Positions 12,521 through 27,812 of a stretch of DNA of 64,000 nucleotides are shown one piece after another. Every line of letters begins with the position of its first letter. Positions within the stretch are counted from its first letter, which is position 1. Source of the stretch: Euglena gracilis (Eukaryota; Euglenida; Euglenophyceae; Euglenales). The stretch covers positions 32,595,417 to 32,659,416 of the forward strand of contig CP154955.1 of the NCBI GenBank assembly GCA_039621445.1. Direction: 5' to 3'. Under the pieces are notes generated by a model. That model was not told where the DNA came from. It saw nothing but the letters and a program-made list of their open reading frames with translations, and did no database searches. The translations under genes and the position numbers were made by a program.

Positions 12521-15500
12521 TGTATGTATGTATGTATGTATGTATGGTATGTATGTATGTATGTATGTATGTATGTATGTATGTATGTATGTATGTAGGT
12601 ATGTATGTATGTATGTATGTATGTATGTATGTATGTATGTATGTATGTATGTATGTATGTATGTATGTATGTATGTATGTAGTATGTATGTATGTATGTA
12701 TGTATGTATGTATGTATGTATGTATGTATGTATGTATGTATGTATGTATGTGTATGTATGTATGTATGTATGTATGTATGTATGTATGTATGTATGTATG
12801 TATGTATGTATGTATGTATGTATGTATGTATGTATGTATGTATGTATGTATGTATGTGTATGTATGTATGTGTATGTATGTGTATGTATGTATGTATGTA
12901 TGTATGTATGTATGTATGTATGTATGTATGTATGTATGTATGTATGTATGTATGTATGTATGTATGTATGTATGTATGTATGTATGTATGTATGTATGTA
13001 TGTATGTATGTATGTATGTATGTATGTATGTATGTATGTATGTATGTATGTATGTATGTATGTATGTATGTATGTATGTATGTATGTATGTGTATGTATG
13101 TATGTAGGTATGTATGTATGTATGTATGTATGTATGTATGTATGTATGTATGTAGGTATGTATGTATGTATGTATGTATGTATGTATGTATGTATGTATG
13201 TATGTAGGTATGTAGGTATGTATGTATGTATGTATGTATGTATGTATGTATGTATGTATGTATGTATGTATGTATGTATGTATGTATGTATGTATGTATG
13301 TATGTATGTATGTATGTATGTATGTATGTATGTATGTATGTATGTATGTATGTATGTATGTATGTATGTATGTATGTATGTATGTATGTATGTATGTATG
13401 TATGTATGTATGTATGTATGTATGTATGTATGTATGTATGTATGTATGTATGTATGTATGTATGTATGTATGTATGTATGTATGTATGTATGTATGTATG
13501 TATGTATGTATGTATGTATGTATGTATGTATGTATGTATGTATGTATGTATGTTGTATGTATGTATGTATGTATGTATGTAGTTATGTATGTATGTATGT
13601 ATGTATGTATGTATGTATGTATGTATGTATGTATGTAGGTATGTATGTATGTATGTATGTATGTATGTATGTATGTATGTATGTATGTATGTATGTATGT
13701 ATGTATGTATGTATGTATGTATGTATGTATGTATGTATGTATGATGTATGTATGTATGTATGTATGTATGTATGTATGTATGTATGTATGTATGTATGTA
13801 TGTATGTATGTATGTATGTATGTATGTATGTATGTATGTATGTATGTATGTATGTATGTATGTATGTATGTATGTATGTATGTATGTATGTATGTATGTA
13901 TGTATGTATGTATGTATGTTGTATGTATGTATGTATGTATGGATGTATGTATGTATGTATGTATGTATGTATGTATGTATGTATGTATGTATGTATGTAT
14001 GTATGTATGTATGTATGTATGTATGTATGTATGTATGTATGTGTATGTATGTATGTATGTATGTATGTATGTATGTATGTATGTATGTATGTATGTATGT
14101 ATGTATGTATGTATGTATGTATGTATGTATGTATGTATGTATGTATGTATGTATGTATGTATGTATGTATGTATGTATGTATGGTATGTATGTATGTATG
14201 TATGTATGTATGTATGTATTATGTATGTATGTATGTATGTATGTATGTATGTATGTATGTATGTATGTATGTATGTATGTATGTATGTATGTATGTATGT
14301 ATGTATGTATGTATGTATGTATGTATGTATGTATGTATGTATGTATGTATGTATGTATGTATGTATGTATGTATGTATGTATGTATGTATGTATGTATGT
14401 ATGTATGTATGTATGTATGTATGTATGTATGTATGTATGTATGTATGTATGTATGTATGTGTATGTATGTATGTATGTATGTATGTATGTATGTATGTAT
14501 GTATGTATGTATGTATGTATGTATGTATGTATGTATGTATGTATGTATGTATGTATGTATGTATGTATGTAGGTATGTATGTATGTATGTATGTATGTAT
14601 GTATGTATGTATGTATGTATGTATGTATGTATGTATGTATGTATGTCTGTATGTATGTATGATGTATGTATGTATGTAGTATGTATGTGTGTATGTATGT
14701 ATGTATGTATGTATGTATGTATGTATGTATGTATGTATGTATGTATGTATGTATGTATGTATGTATGTATGTATGTATGTATGTATGTATGTATGTATGT
14801 ATGTATGTATGTATGTATGTATGGATGTATGTATGTATGTATGTATGTATGTATGTATGTATGTATGTATGTATGTATGTATGTATGTATGTATGTATGT
14901 ATGTATGTATGTATGTATGTATGTATGTATGTATGTATGTATTGTATGTATGTATGTATGTATGTATGTATGTATGTATGTATGTATGTATGTATGTATG
15001 TATGTATGTATGTATGTATGTATGTATGTATGTATGTATGTATGTATGTATGTATGTATGTATGTATGTATGTATATGTATGTATGTATGTAGATGTATG
15101 TATGTATGTATGTATGTATGTATGTATGTATGTATGTATGTATGTATGTATGTATGTATGTATGTATGTATGTATGTATGTATGTAGGTATGTATGTATG
15201 TATGTGTATGTATGTATGTATGTATGTATGTATGTATGTATGTATGTATGTATGTATGTATGTATGTATGTATGTATGTATGTATGTATGTATGTATGTA
15301 TGTGTATGTATGTATGTATGTATGTATGTATGTATGTATGTATGTATGTATGTATGTATGTGTATGTATGTCTGTATGTATGTATGTATGTATGTATGTA
15401 TGTATGTATGTATGTATGTATGTATGTATGTATGTATGTATGTATGTATGTATGTATGTATGTATGTATGTATGTATGTATGTATGTATGTATGTATGTA

Positions 15501-15952
15501 TGTATGTATGTATGTATGTATGTATGTATGTATGTATGTATGTATGTATGTATGTATGTATGTATGTATGTATGTATGTATGTATGTATGTATGTATGTA
15601 TGTATGTATGTATGTATGTATGTATGTATGTATGTGTATGTATGTATGTATGTATGTATGTATGTATGTATGTATGTATGTATGTATGTATGTATGTATG
15701 TATGTTTATGTATGTATGGATGGATGTATGTATGTGTGTGGGTATGTATGTTATTATGTAGGTATGTATGTATGTATGTATGTATGTATGTATGTATGTG
15801 TATGTATGTATGTATGTATGTATGTATGTATGTATGTATGTATGTATGTATGTATGTATGTATGTATGTATGTATGTATGTATGTATGTATGTATGTATG
15901 TATGTATGTATGTATGTATGTATGTATGTATGTATGTATGTATGTATGTATG

Positions 15953-15983
<31 letters not shown>

Positions 15984-18573
15984 GTATGTATGTGTATGTA
16001 TGTATGTATGTATGTATGTATGTATGTATGTATGTATGTATGTATGTATGTATGTATGTATGTATGTATGTATGTATGTATGTATGTATGTATGTATGTA
16101 TATGTATGTAGGTATGTATGTATGTATGTATGTATGTATGTATGTATGTATGTATGTAGGTATGTATGTATGTATGTATGTATGTATGTATGTATGTATG
16201 TATGTATGTATGTATGTATGTATGTATGTATGTATGTAGGTATGTATGTATGTATGTATGTATGTATGTATGTATGTATGTATGTATGTAGGTATGTATG
16301 TATGTATGTATGTATGTATGTATGTATGTATGTATGAGAATGTATGTATGTATGAGTGTATGTATGTATGTATGTATGTATGTATGTATGTATGTATGTA
16401 TGTATGTATGTATGTATGTATGTATGTATGTATGTATGTATGTATGTATGTATGTATGTATGTATGTATGTATGTATGTATGTATGTATGTATGTATGTA
16501 TGTATGTATGTATGTATGTATGTATGTATGTATGTATGTATGTATGTATGTAGTATGTATGTATGTATGTATGTATGTATGTATGTATGTATGTATGTAT
16601 GTATGTATGTATGTATGTATGTATGTATGTATGTATGTATGTATGTATGTATGTATGTATGTATGTATGTATGGTATGTATGTATGTATGTATGTATGTA
16701 TGTATGTATGTATGTATGTATGTATGTATGTATGTATGTATGTATGTATGTATGTATGTATGTATGTATGTATGGATGTATGTATGTATGTATGTATGTA
16801 TGTATGTATGTATGTATGTATGTATGTATGTATGTATGTATGTATGTATGTATGTATGTATGTATGTATGTATGTATGTATGATGTATGTATGTATGTAT
16901 GTATGTATGTATGTATGTATGTATGTATGTATGTATGTATGTATGTATGTATGTATGTATGTATGTATGTATGTATGTATGTAGGTATGTATGTATGTAT
17001 GTATGTATGTATGTATGTATGTATGTATGTATGTATGTATGTATGTATGTATGTATGTATGTATGTATGTATGTATGTATGTATGTATGTATGTATGTAT
17101 GTATGTATGTATGTATGTATGTATGTATGTATGTATGTATGTATGTATGTATGTATGTATGTATGTAGGTATGTATGTATGTATGTATGTATGTATGTAT
17201 GTATGTATGTGTATGTATGTATGTATGTATGTATGTATGTATGTATGTATGTATGTGTGTGTATGTATGTATGTATGTATGTATGTATGTATGTATGTAT
17301 GTATGTATGTATGTATGTATGTATGTATGTATGTATGTATGTATGTATGTATGTATGTATGTATGTATGTATGTATGTATGTATGTATGTATGTATGTAT
17401 GTATGTATGTATGTATGTATGTATGTATGTATGTATGTATGTATGTATGTATGTATGTATGTATGTATGGATGTATGTATGTATGTATGTATGTATGTAT
17501 GTATGTATGTATGTATGTATGTATGTATGTATGTATGTATGTATGTATGTATGTATGTATGTATGTATGTATGTATGTATGTATGTATGTATGTATGTAT
17601 GTATGTATGTATGTATGTATGTATGTATGTATGTATGTATGTATGTATGTATGTATGTATGTATGTATGTATGTATGTATGTATGTATGTATGTATGTAT
17701 GTATGTATGTATGTATGTATGTATGTATGTATGTATGTATGTATGTATGTATGTATGTATGTATGTATGTATGTATGTATGTATGTATGTATGTATGTAT
17801 GTATGTATGTATGTATGTATGTATGTATGTATGTATGTATGTATGTATGTATGTATGTATGTATGTATGTATGTATGTATGTATGTATGTATGTTGTATG
17901 TAGGTATGTATGTATGTATGTATGTATGTATGTATGTATGTATGTATGTATGTATGTATGTATGTATGTATGTATGTATGTATGTATGTATGTATGTATG
18001 TATGTATGTATGTATGTATGTATGGATGTATGTATGTATGTATGTATGTATGTATGTATGTATGTATGTATGTATGTATGTATGTATGTATGTATGTATG
18101 TATGTATGTATGCATGTATGTATGTATGTATGTATGTATGTATGTATGTATGTATGTATGTATGTATGTATGTATGTATGTATGTATGTATGTATGTATG
18201 TATGTATGTATGTATGTATGTATGTATGTATGTATGTATGTATGTATGTATGTATGTATGTATGTATGTATGTATGTATGTATGTATGTATGTATGTATG
18301 TATGTATGTATGTATGTATGTATGTATGTATGTATGTATGTATGTATGTATGTATGTATGTATGTATGTATGTATGTATGTATGTATGTATGTAGTATGT
18401 ATGTATGTATGTATGTATGTATGTATGTATGTATGTATGTATGTATGTATGTATGTATGTATGTATGTATGTATGTATGTATGTATGTATGTATGTATGT
18501 ATGTATGTATGTATGTATGTATGTATGTATGTATGTATGTATGTATGTATGTATGTATGTGTATGTATGTATG

Positions 18574-18605
<32 letters not shown>

Positions 18606-19516
18606 TGTATGTATGTATGTATGTATGTATGTATGTATGTATGTATGTATGTATGTATGTATGTATGTATGTATGTATGTATGTATGTATGTATGTATGT
18701 AGGTATGTATGTATGTAGGTAGGTATGTATGTATGTATGTATGTATGTATGTATGTATGTATGTATGTATGTATGTATGTATGTATGTATGTATGTATGT
18801 ATGTATGTATGTATGTATGTATGTATGTATGTATGTATGTATGTATGTATGTATGTATGTATGTATGTATGTATGTATGTATGTATGTATGTATGTATGT
18901 ATGTATGTATGTGTATGTATGTATGTATGTATGTATGTATGTATGTATGTATGTATGTATGTATGTATGTATGTATGTATGTATGTATGTATGTATGTAT
19001 GTATGTATGTATGTATGTATGTATGTATGTATGTATGTATGTATGTATGTATGTATGTATGTATGTATGTATGTATGTATGTATGTATGTATGTATGTAT
19101 GTATGTATGTATGTATGTATGTATGTATGTATGTATGTATGTATGTATGTATGTAGTATGTATGTATGTATGTATGTATGTATGTATGTATGTATGTATG
19201 TATGTATGTATGTATGTATGTATGTATGTATGTATGTATGTATGTATGTATGTATGTATGTATGTATGTATGTAGGTATGTATGTATGTATGTATGTATG
19301 TATGTATGTATGTATGTATGTATGTATGTATGTATGTATGTATGTATGTATGTATGTATGTATGTATGTATGTATGTATGTATGGATGTATGTATGTATG
19401 TATGTATGTATGTATGTATGTATGTATGTATGTATGTATGTATGTATGTATGTATGTATGTATGTATGTATGTAGGTATGTATGTATGTATGTATGTATG
19501 TATTTATGTATATATG

Positions 19517-19550
<34 letters not shown>

Positions 19551-19799
19551 TGTATGTATGTATGTATGTATGTATGTATGTATGTATGTATGTATGTATG
19601 TATGTAGTATGTATGTATGTATGTATGTATGTATGTATGTATGTATGTATGTATGTATGTATGTATGTATGTATGGATGTATGTATGTATGTATGTATGT
19701 ATGTATGTATGTATGTATGTATGTATGTGTATGTATGTATGTATGTATGTATGCATGTATGTAAGTATGTATGTATGTATGTATGTATGTATGTATGAG

Positions 19800-19831
<32 letters not shown>

Positions 19832-22502
19832 TGTATGTATGTATGTATGTATGTATGTATGTATGTATGTATGTATGTATGTATGTATGTATGTATGTAT
19901 GTATGTATGTATGTATGTATAGTATGTATGTATGTATGTATGTATGTATGTATGTATGTATGTATGTATGTATGTATGTATGTATGTATGTATGTATGTA
20001 GGATGTATGTATGTATGTATGTATGTATGTATGTATGTATGTATGTATGTATGTATGTATGTATGTATGTATGTATGTATGTATGTATGTATGTATGTAT
20101 GTATGTATGTATGTATGTATGTATGTATGTATGTATGTATGTATGTATGTATGTATGTATGTATGTATGTATGTATGTATGTATGTATGTATGTATGTAT
20201 GTATGTATGTATGTATGTATGTATGTATGTATGTATGTATGTATGTATGTATGTATGTATGTATGTATGTATGTATGTATGTATGTATGTATGTATGTAT
20301 GTATGTATGATGTATGTATGTATGTATGTATGTATGTATGTATGTATGTATGTATGTATGTATGTATGTATGTATGTATGTATGTATGTATGTATGTATG
20401 TATGTATGTATGTATGTATGTATGTATGTATGTATGTATGTATGTATGTATGTATGTATGTATGTATGTATGTATGTATGTATGTATGTATGTATGTATG
20501 TATGTATGTATGTATGTATGTATGTATGTATGTATGTGTATGTATGTATGTATGTATGTATGTATGTATGTATGTATGTATGTATGTATGTAGGTATGTA
20601 TGTATGTATGTATGTATGTATGTATGTATGTATGTATGTATGTATGTATGTATGTATGTATGTATGTATGTATGTATGTATGTATGTATGTATGTATGTA
20701 TGTATGTATGTATGTATGTATGTATGTATGTATGTATGTAGGTATGTATGTATGTATGTATGTATGTATGTATGTATGTATGTATGTATGTATGTATGTA
20801 GTAGGGATGTATGTATGTAGGGATGTAATTACGGATGTATGTATGTATGTATATATGTATATATGTATGTATGTATGTATGTATGTTAGTATGTATGTAT
20901 GTATGTCTGTATGTATGTATGTATGTATGTATGTATGTATGTATGTATGTATGTATGTATGTATGTATGTATGTATGTATGTATGTATGTATGTATGTAT
21001 GTATGTATGTATGTATGTATGTATGTATGTATGTGTATGTATGTATGTATGTAGTATGTATGTATGTATGTATGTATGTATGTATGTATGTATGTATGTA
21101 TGTATGTATGTATGTAGGTATGTATGTATGTATGTATGTATGTATGTATGTATGTATGTATGTATGTATGTATGTATGTATGTATGTATGTATGTATGTA
21201 TGTATGTATGTATGTATGTATGTATGTAGATGTATGTAGGTATGTATGTATGTATGTATGTATGTATGTATGTATGTATGTATGTATGTATGTATGTATG
21301 TATGTATGTATGTATGTATGTATGTATGTATGATGTATGTATGTATGTATGTATTGTATGTATGTAGTATGTATGTATGTATGTATGTATGTATGTGTAT
21401 GTATGTATGTATGTATGTATGTATGTATGTATGTATGTATGTATGTATGTATGTATGTATGTATGTATGTATGTATGTATGTATGTATGTATGTATGTAT
21501 GTATGTATGTATGTATGTATGTATGTATGTATGTATGTATGTATGTATGTATGTATGTATGTATGTATGTGTATGTATGTATGTATGTATGTATGTATGT
21601 ATGTTGTATGTATGTATGTATGTATGTATGTATGTATGTATGTATGTATGTATGTATGTATGTATGTATGTATGTATGTATGTATGTATGTATGTATGTA
21701 TGTATGTATGTATGTATGTATGTATGTATGTATGTATGTATGTATGTATGTATGTATGTATGTATGTGTATGTATGTATGTATGTGTATGTATGTATGTA
21801 TGTATGTATGTATGTATGTATGTATGTATGTATGTATGTATGTATGTATGTATGTAGGTATGTATGTATGTATGTATGTATGTATGTATGTATGTGTATG
21901 TATGTATGTATGTATGTATGTATGTATGTATGTATGTATGTATGTATGTATGTATGTTGTATGTATGTATGTATGTATGTATGTATGTATGTATGTATGT
22001 ATGTATGTATGTATGTAGGTATGTATGTATGTATGTATGTATGTATGTATGGTATGTATGTATGTATGTATGTATGTATGTATGTATGTATGTATGTATG
22101 TATGTATGTATGTATGTATGTATGTATGTATGTATGTATGTATGTATGTATATGTATGTATGTATGTGTATGTATGTATGTATGTATGTATGTATGTATG
22201 TATGTATGTATGTATGTATGTATGTATGTATGTATGTATGTATGTATGTATGTATGTATGTATGTATGTATGTATGTATGTATGTATGTATGTATGTATG
22301 TATGTATGTACGTATGTAGTATGTATGTATGTATGTATGTATGTATGTATGTATGTAGTATGTATGTATGTATGTATGTATGTATGTATGTATGTATGTA
22401 TGTATGTATGTATGTATGTATGTATGTATGTATGTATGTATGTATGTATGTATGTATGTATGTATGTATGTATGTATGTATGTATGTATGTATGTATGTA
22501 TG

Positions 22503-22534
<32 letters not shown>

Positions 22535-23232
22535 TGTATGTATGTATGTATGTATGTATGTATGTATGTATGTATGTATGTAGGATGTATGTATGTATGT
22601 ATGTATGTATGTATGTATGTATGTATGTATGTATGTATGTATGTATGGTATGTATGTATGTATGTATGTATGTATGTATGTATGTATGTATGTATGTATG
22701 TATGTATGTATGTATGTATGTATGTATGTATGTATGTATGTATGTATGTATGTATGTATGTATGTATGTATGTATGTATGTATGTATGTATGTATGTATG
22801 TATGGATGTATGTATGTATGTATGTATGTATGTATGTATGTAGGTATGTATGTATGTATGTATGTATGTATGTATGTATGTATGTATGTATGTATGGATG
22901 TATGTATGTATGTATGTATGTATGTATGTATGTATGTATGTATGTATGTATGTATGTATGTATGTGTATGTATGTATGTATGTATGTATGTATGTATGTA
23001 TGTATGTATGTATGTATGTATGTATGTATGTATGTATGTATGTATGTATGTATGTATAGGTATGTATGTATGTATGTCTGTATGTATGTATGTATGTATG
23101 TATGTATGTATGTATGTATGTAGGTATGTATGTATGTATGTATGTATGTATGTATGTATGTATGTATGTATGTATGTATGTATGTATGTATGTATGTATG
23201 TATGTATGTATAGATGTATGTATGTATGTATG

Positions 23233-23264
<32 letters not shown>

Positions 23265-23439
23265 TGTATGTATGTATGTATGTATGTATGTATGTATGTA
23301 TGTATGGTATGTATGTATGTATGTATGTATGTATGTATGTATGTATGTATGTATGTATGTATGTATGTATGTATCAGTGTATGTATGTATGTATGTATGT
23401 ATGTATGTATGTATGTATGTATGTATGTATGTATGTATG

Positions 23440-23470
<31 letters not shown>

Positions 23471-23747
23471 TGTATGTATGTATGTATGTATGTATGTATG
23501 TATGTATGTAGTATGTATGTATGTATGTATCGATGTATGTATGTATGTATGTATGTATGTATGTATGTATGTATGTATGTATGTATGTATGTATGTATGT
23601 ATGTATGTATGTATGTATGTATGTATGTATGTATGTATGTATGTATGTATGTATGTATGTATGTATGTATGTATGTATGTATGTATGTATGTATGTATGT
23701 ATGTATGTATGTAGGTATGTATGTATGTATGTATGTATGTATGTATG

Positions 23748-23778
<31 letters not shown>

Positions 23779-23816
23779 TGTATGTATGTATGTATGTATG
23801 TATGTATGTATGTATG

Positions 23817-23847
<31 letters not shown>

Positions 23848-24532
23848 TGTATGTATGTATGTATGTATGTATGTATGTATGTATGTATGTATGTATGTAT
23901 GTATGTATGTATGTATGCTGTATGTATGTATGTAGTATGTATGTATGTATGTATGTATGTATGTGTATGTATGTATGTATGTATGTATGTATGTATGGAT
24001 GTATGTATGTATGTATGGAAGTATGTATGTATGTATGTATGTATGTATGTATGTATGTATGTATGTATGTATGTATGTATGTATGTATGTATGTATGTAT
24101 GTATGTATGTATGTATGTATGTATGTATGTATGTATGTATGTATGTATGTATGTATGTATGTATGTATGTATGTATGTATGTATGTATGTATGTAGTATT
24201 TGTACCTGTATGATGTATGTATGTAGGTATGTATGTATGTATGTATGTATGTATGTATGTATGTATGTATGTTTGTATGTATGTATGTATGTATGTTATG
24301 TATGTATGTATGTATGTATGTATGTATGTATGTATGTATGTATGTATGTATGTATGTATGTATTATGTATGTATGTATGTATGTATGTATGTATGTATGT
24401 ATGTAGTAGTATGGTATGTATGTATGTATGTATGTATGTATGGATGTAGGGTGTATGTAGGCATGTATGGTATGGTCATGTATGGTTATGTATGTATGGT
24501 GTATGTATGTACGTATGCTGTCTGTATGTATG
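7634..24532. repeat. 16.9-kb (TATG)n tetranucleotide array
   Basis: Almost uninterrupted TATG/CATA units run for about 16.9 kb. Scattered variants include single-base indels (TATGGTATG, TGTTGTATG), TAGG, TGTG and GGATGGATGG blocks, TTTTATG, and more degenerate zones near 9373-9540 and 11030-11800. Because TATG is four bases, every frame cycles through Tyr-Val-Cys-Met (or His-Thr-Tyr-Ile on the other strand) without a stop, so very long open frames here are artefacts. The right edge coincides with the start of segmental-duplication copy 1. It probably lies in an intron or intergenic DNA. Confidence 0.97.
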
Positions 24533-24620
24533 TAGCGCTGTGGCGCAACATTATCAATATTTAATATCTCATTTTTTATCACTGCGGGTGGAGAGAGTAG
24601 TCCTGGAAGCATCTCATTAC

Positions 24621-24669
24621 CAGAGCGAACAGGGCAGCATTAACTGGGACAGGAAGCCAACCCCCTGGT
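24621..24669 (-). CDS. Candidate small exon, unidentified gene (copy 1)
   Basis: On the minus strand TTGTTTTCACAG precedes a frame encoding PGGWLPVPVNAALFAL, which stops at a GTAATG donor. Both sites and the frame are kept in copy 2 (34769-34817). With no stop here, the gene would have to continue leftwards into or across the TATG array. Confidence 0.3.
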
Positions 24670-25122
24670 CTGTGAAAACAACCACCAACTTCCCACTTGC
24701 CTCGCAGTTAAGCATGCCTGAGGGGCCCTTCTTTTTGGCCGACTTTTGAAAGTCGGAAAATTTCTGTTTGGAAAAGAACCGGTACCAGATGAACCCTGGG
24801 AATCACAGCCCAGGAAACAGTTTTGGACGCCGAAAAAGTGTTTTAAAGAAGCTCGTCACCCCCCTTTCCTCGCCCAGGATTTGAAACACACAACTTTTGG
24901 GATGAGCGAATGGAATTGAGAAATCGAAAGGGTCCATCAACAACGGCAGAGAAGGGAAGACATGCTGACACACCTTTTTTGGTAATTTGCAACCCACCAG
25001 ACAGCCACATCACACCGGGCAGATGAAGGGCATTGTTCAGCCGAAAAAGGTCTTTCTGTCAACATCCCCAAAAAAAAAACTTTGTGCACCGAGTGCAAGG
25101 TCAGTGAGGCTCCACAGCCTAC

Positions 25123-25167
25123 CGCCCACGATTCGTCTTATTGTAACAGCCACTCCCTCCCCAGTGC
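25123..25167 (-). CDS. Candidate small exon, unidentified gene (copy 1)
   Basis: Minus-strand acceptor CTATCCAG, frame TGEGVAVTIRRIVG, donor GTAGGC. Identical in copy 2 (35334-35378). The short length makes it uncertain. Confidence 0.28.
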
Positions 25168-26282
25168 CTGGATAGTTCAAAAGCACCAAACAAGCTTCTG
25201 GCACAGCTGCGCTCAAACACCCCTCAGCATTCTCCTCTATCGCCCACCTTCTCACACAGCACGAACACATTCAAATCAATCTGCTATTTGAAAGGACATT
25301 GCGCTTAAACGCATTTTTTTTTTAACTTGCGCTTAAGCGTAAGGTAAAGAATTTGCGCTTAAGCGCAAGTTAAAACAGAAGACTGGCCGTTCAGAGAGGG
25401 GCCCCCAACACACCGTATCACATCAGAGGGATTCCCATAAGCTCAGGGGAGTGTGCGGGCTGGGTGAGGAAATATATTGCGCCGAAGCGCAAGGGACATG
25501 CCTACATAATGCACTGCTTGTTCATTCAGATTACACAGGGGTTTTGAACCTTTTTCAAAATGGTGAACTGACTGAAAAACACCAAAATTGGGCCTGTTCC
25601 CCAGGTCCCAACATCGGAAAATGACGCAAACGCCACTTATTGAGTCCGAAGGGTACTTTGCCTCTCGTGCCCGGCAGTGTGGGGCCTGGCGTTGTCACCA
25701 GAAGTTGGGGAACAGGTCCGCGGAACCAGAGGGTCAAAAGGGTGGGTTCTACCGCCGGGTTTCAAAAAAGATCGAAAATTTGCGCCAAAGTGCAAGCTAA
25801 AAATCAAAACCTGAAGTGCGATTTAGGCCGCCTAAGACCGGGGACCCTGACAACTTCCTGTGCTTCCAATGAAGATGAAGGATGCAAAATTAATAATTCG
25901 AAAAATTTATGCATTTTTGGAGCATTTGCACAGTTTTCAGGGTCTGGCTTTTGGAACTTTCCAAAAATACAAGGGAAATGTTATTTTGGAAACATAATTA
26001 TTGGGGGTCTTCTCTTTCAATCTTTGCTGAAAACTGGCAGGGGGTTTTTTGTTTTGTTTATTTTGGGGGTCTTCTATTTTGGGGGTGGCCATGTTGCTTG
26101 CTGACATGGAGGAATTGCCACTTTTGAAGAACTGTGCTATGATCAGTCCTTCCAACGTCTCAGGTAGAGCAACTCAAAGATAAAACATTTTTGTGCACAT
26201 TTTCAGCAAAAAGGGACCAGGGCAATCATCCAGAGGGGGGGGGAGGTGTGCACCAAAGTAATGGTGTGCCAGGGACACACAC

Positions 26283-26502
26283 CTCTTGCGACAGGTGGAA
26301 AGGGCCCAGACGTCCCTTGAGCTCGGCCAGCTGCGATGGCTGCAGTCGCCCGCTGCCGTCGTCGATGCCCTGGCGAATGGGAGGGGTTCCATCCGGGAGG
26401 AAAGAACCGCAGGGGCCTTCGGCAATGGCGGAGACTGCCATTCCTTCAAGCCCCTCTTCCCAGCCGATGGAGCGAGCCTCCACATATGTCTGCCACTGGG
26501 CT
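26283..26502 (-). CDS. Exon of an unidentified gene (copy 1)
   Basis: A 73-codon minus frame containing QWQTYVEARSIGWEEGLEG and SFLPDGTPPIRQG runs to a GAG|GTGTGT donor; the acceptor is probably TTATGCAAG. Codons are GC-ending and the segment looks helical and charged. Copy 2 keeps the frame with amino-acid changes (PS to AA, K to E), which suggests a protein-coding duplicate. Family not recognised. Confidence 0.45.
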
Positions 26503-27305
26503 CTTGCATAATGACCCCGGGGGGGGGGGGTCCACTAGCTGGCATTTCACTACAAAAAACAAAAGTTGGCGGGGTCTGTGGGGTCACCCCGACAGAAAAA
26601 ACCTGCACTGTGTGCCGAAGTGGAAATGAGGTTTCTCTGTGTTTTTTTTTGGATTATTTTGTTCCCCCCAAAAAAACCCCAAAATGGACAAAAATGACAT
26701 TTTTGGCAGTTTTTGAGGTCCAAAATATTCCGGTGCTTCGCTCACTTGTTAAAATGAGATTTTTTCCCACTGATTAGCCCTGGTAGTGGACCCCCCTAGG
26801 ATTTCCTGGGATTTCCAGTTGCGGTGGAGTGCCCCCCTCAATGAGGGGTACTCCTACTACGTTTTTCTTATCGATATTGTGCTGTTGGTGCAGGCTTCCT
26901 GGGTCAGAAAAAAAATGAGTTTTTCCTAATCTGAGGAGCCGGGGGTATTTGCTGAGGGGATAGAAACTGCCTCACGGTCAGAGTCCAATTAATAGGGCCC
27001 ATTACTGTGGGCGGCAGTGCAAAATGCAGCTGTAGAGTCATTGGGACGGGGGGTTGCGATGGGGGTGGTATTGGGACAATGGCCCAAATTTCTAGAACAA
27101 GCCCAGCAACCCTCCCCGGGTCCCCAAAGAGATGCACGGTGGAGGGTCTGAAAACCCTCTGTGATAAATAATTGCCCTTGCAACAGAAAAAAAATTTTAA
27201 GTTTGGTGATTGGGGATGGGCTGTACAGGAATCCCCGAAATCCCAAGGTGGTGAGTGGGGGATCGACCCCCCCCCACCATCGTCCTGATGGTGATCCAAC
27301 AAGAT

Positions 27306-27450
27306 TCAAGTTTTCTTCAGTCGGGGCAAATGGTCAGGTCGCCCACATCCAAGGAAGGAAAGCTCCACTGGTGACACCTGCAGTGTCTGCCTCAGCTGCT
27401 GAAAAGCGTCGTCATGTGCCAGGCCAATGAACGCCGTGTTTGCTTGGCCA
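27306..27450 (-). CDS. Candidate C-terminal exon of an unidentified gene (copy 1)
   Basis: After TCTGTTTGCAG on the minus strand, a frame containing AFIGLAHDDAFQQLRQTLQ and LSFLGCGRPDHLPRLKKT ends at TGA (27306-27308). An alternative is splicing at CTGCAG|GTGTCA before the stop. In copy 2 the exon is three bases longer and in frame. Family not recognised. Confidence 0.42.
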
Positions 27451-27639
27451 CTGCAAACAGATGCGGGCCAGGTATCATTATATAGGATCGTCATTTTTAA
27501 GGTGCCTGGAGAAACAGAAAAATTCCTTGAAATATGCCATAATATTTTAGGCCAACATACCTTGAAACGACCGGGTTCCTGCAACCTGCAACTGGGGGGG
27601 TCGTAACACCTCGATAACCTGCAACCTGGATATGGACAG

Positions 27640-27812
27640 GTGAGCTGGGCAGCCCAGTTGGCTGGCCAGCCTGCGGCCTGCGGCCGGCTGGGCCGGGCTG
27701 GACCCAGCGGGTCCCAGCCCGAATTTGGGCTGCTGGCTGGATTTGAGCTGCGGCTGGCTGGACCCCCCCCCCGGGGGGGTAGGGTACCCTCCGGCTTAAG
27801 AAATTCCCTGCA
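27640..27812. mobile_element. Truncated CAGG...CCTG element
   Basis: GTGAGCTGGGCAGCCCAGTT, later TTTGGGCTGCTGGCTGGAT and finally CCTCCGGCTTAAG before CCCTG match the interior and right end of the complete element at 58444-58948. No left terminus or target duplication is visible, so this is a partial copy joined to the end of the segmental duplication. Confidence 0.55.

Larger units (their letters stand above)
24533..27630. repeat. Segmental duplication, copy 1
   Basis: From GCGCTGTGGCGCAAC at 24533 to about 27630 the sequence is nearly identical, in direct orientation, to 34680-38370. Copy 1 lacks a 69-bp stretch (34838-34906 in copy 2) and about 590 bp of copy 2 around 35747-36338, and carries small indels near 26815-26850. 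It begins exactly at the edge of the TATG array. Confidence 0.9.

Noticed and set aside
7634-24532. Very long open frames of repeated Cys-Met-Tyr-Val or His-Thr-Tyr-Ile, up to about 1,800 codons
   Set aside because: They follow from a four-base repeat with no stop in any frame on either strand; the same sequence is open in all six frames.
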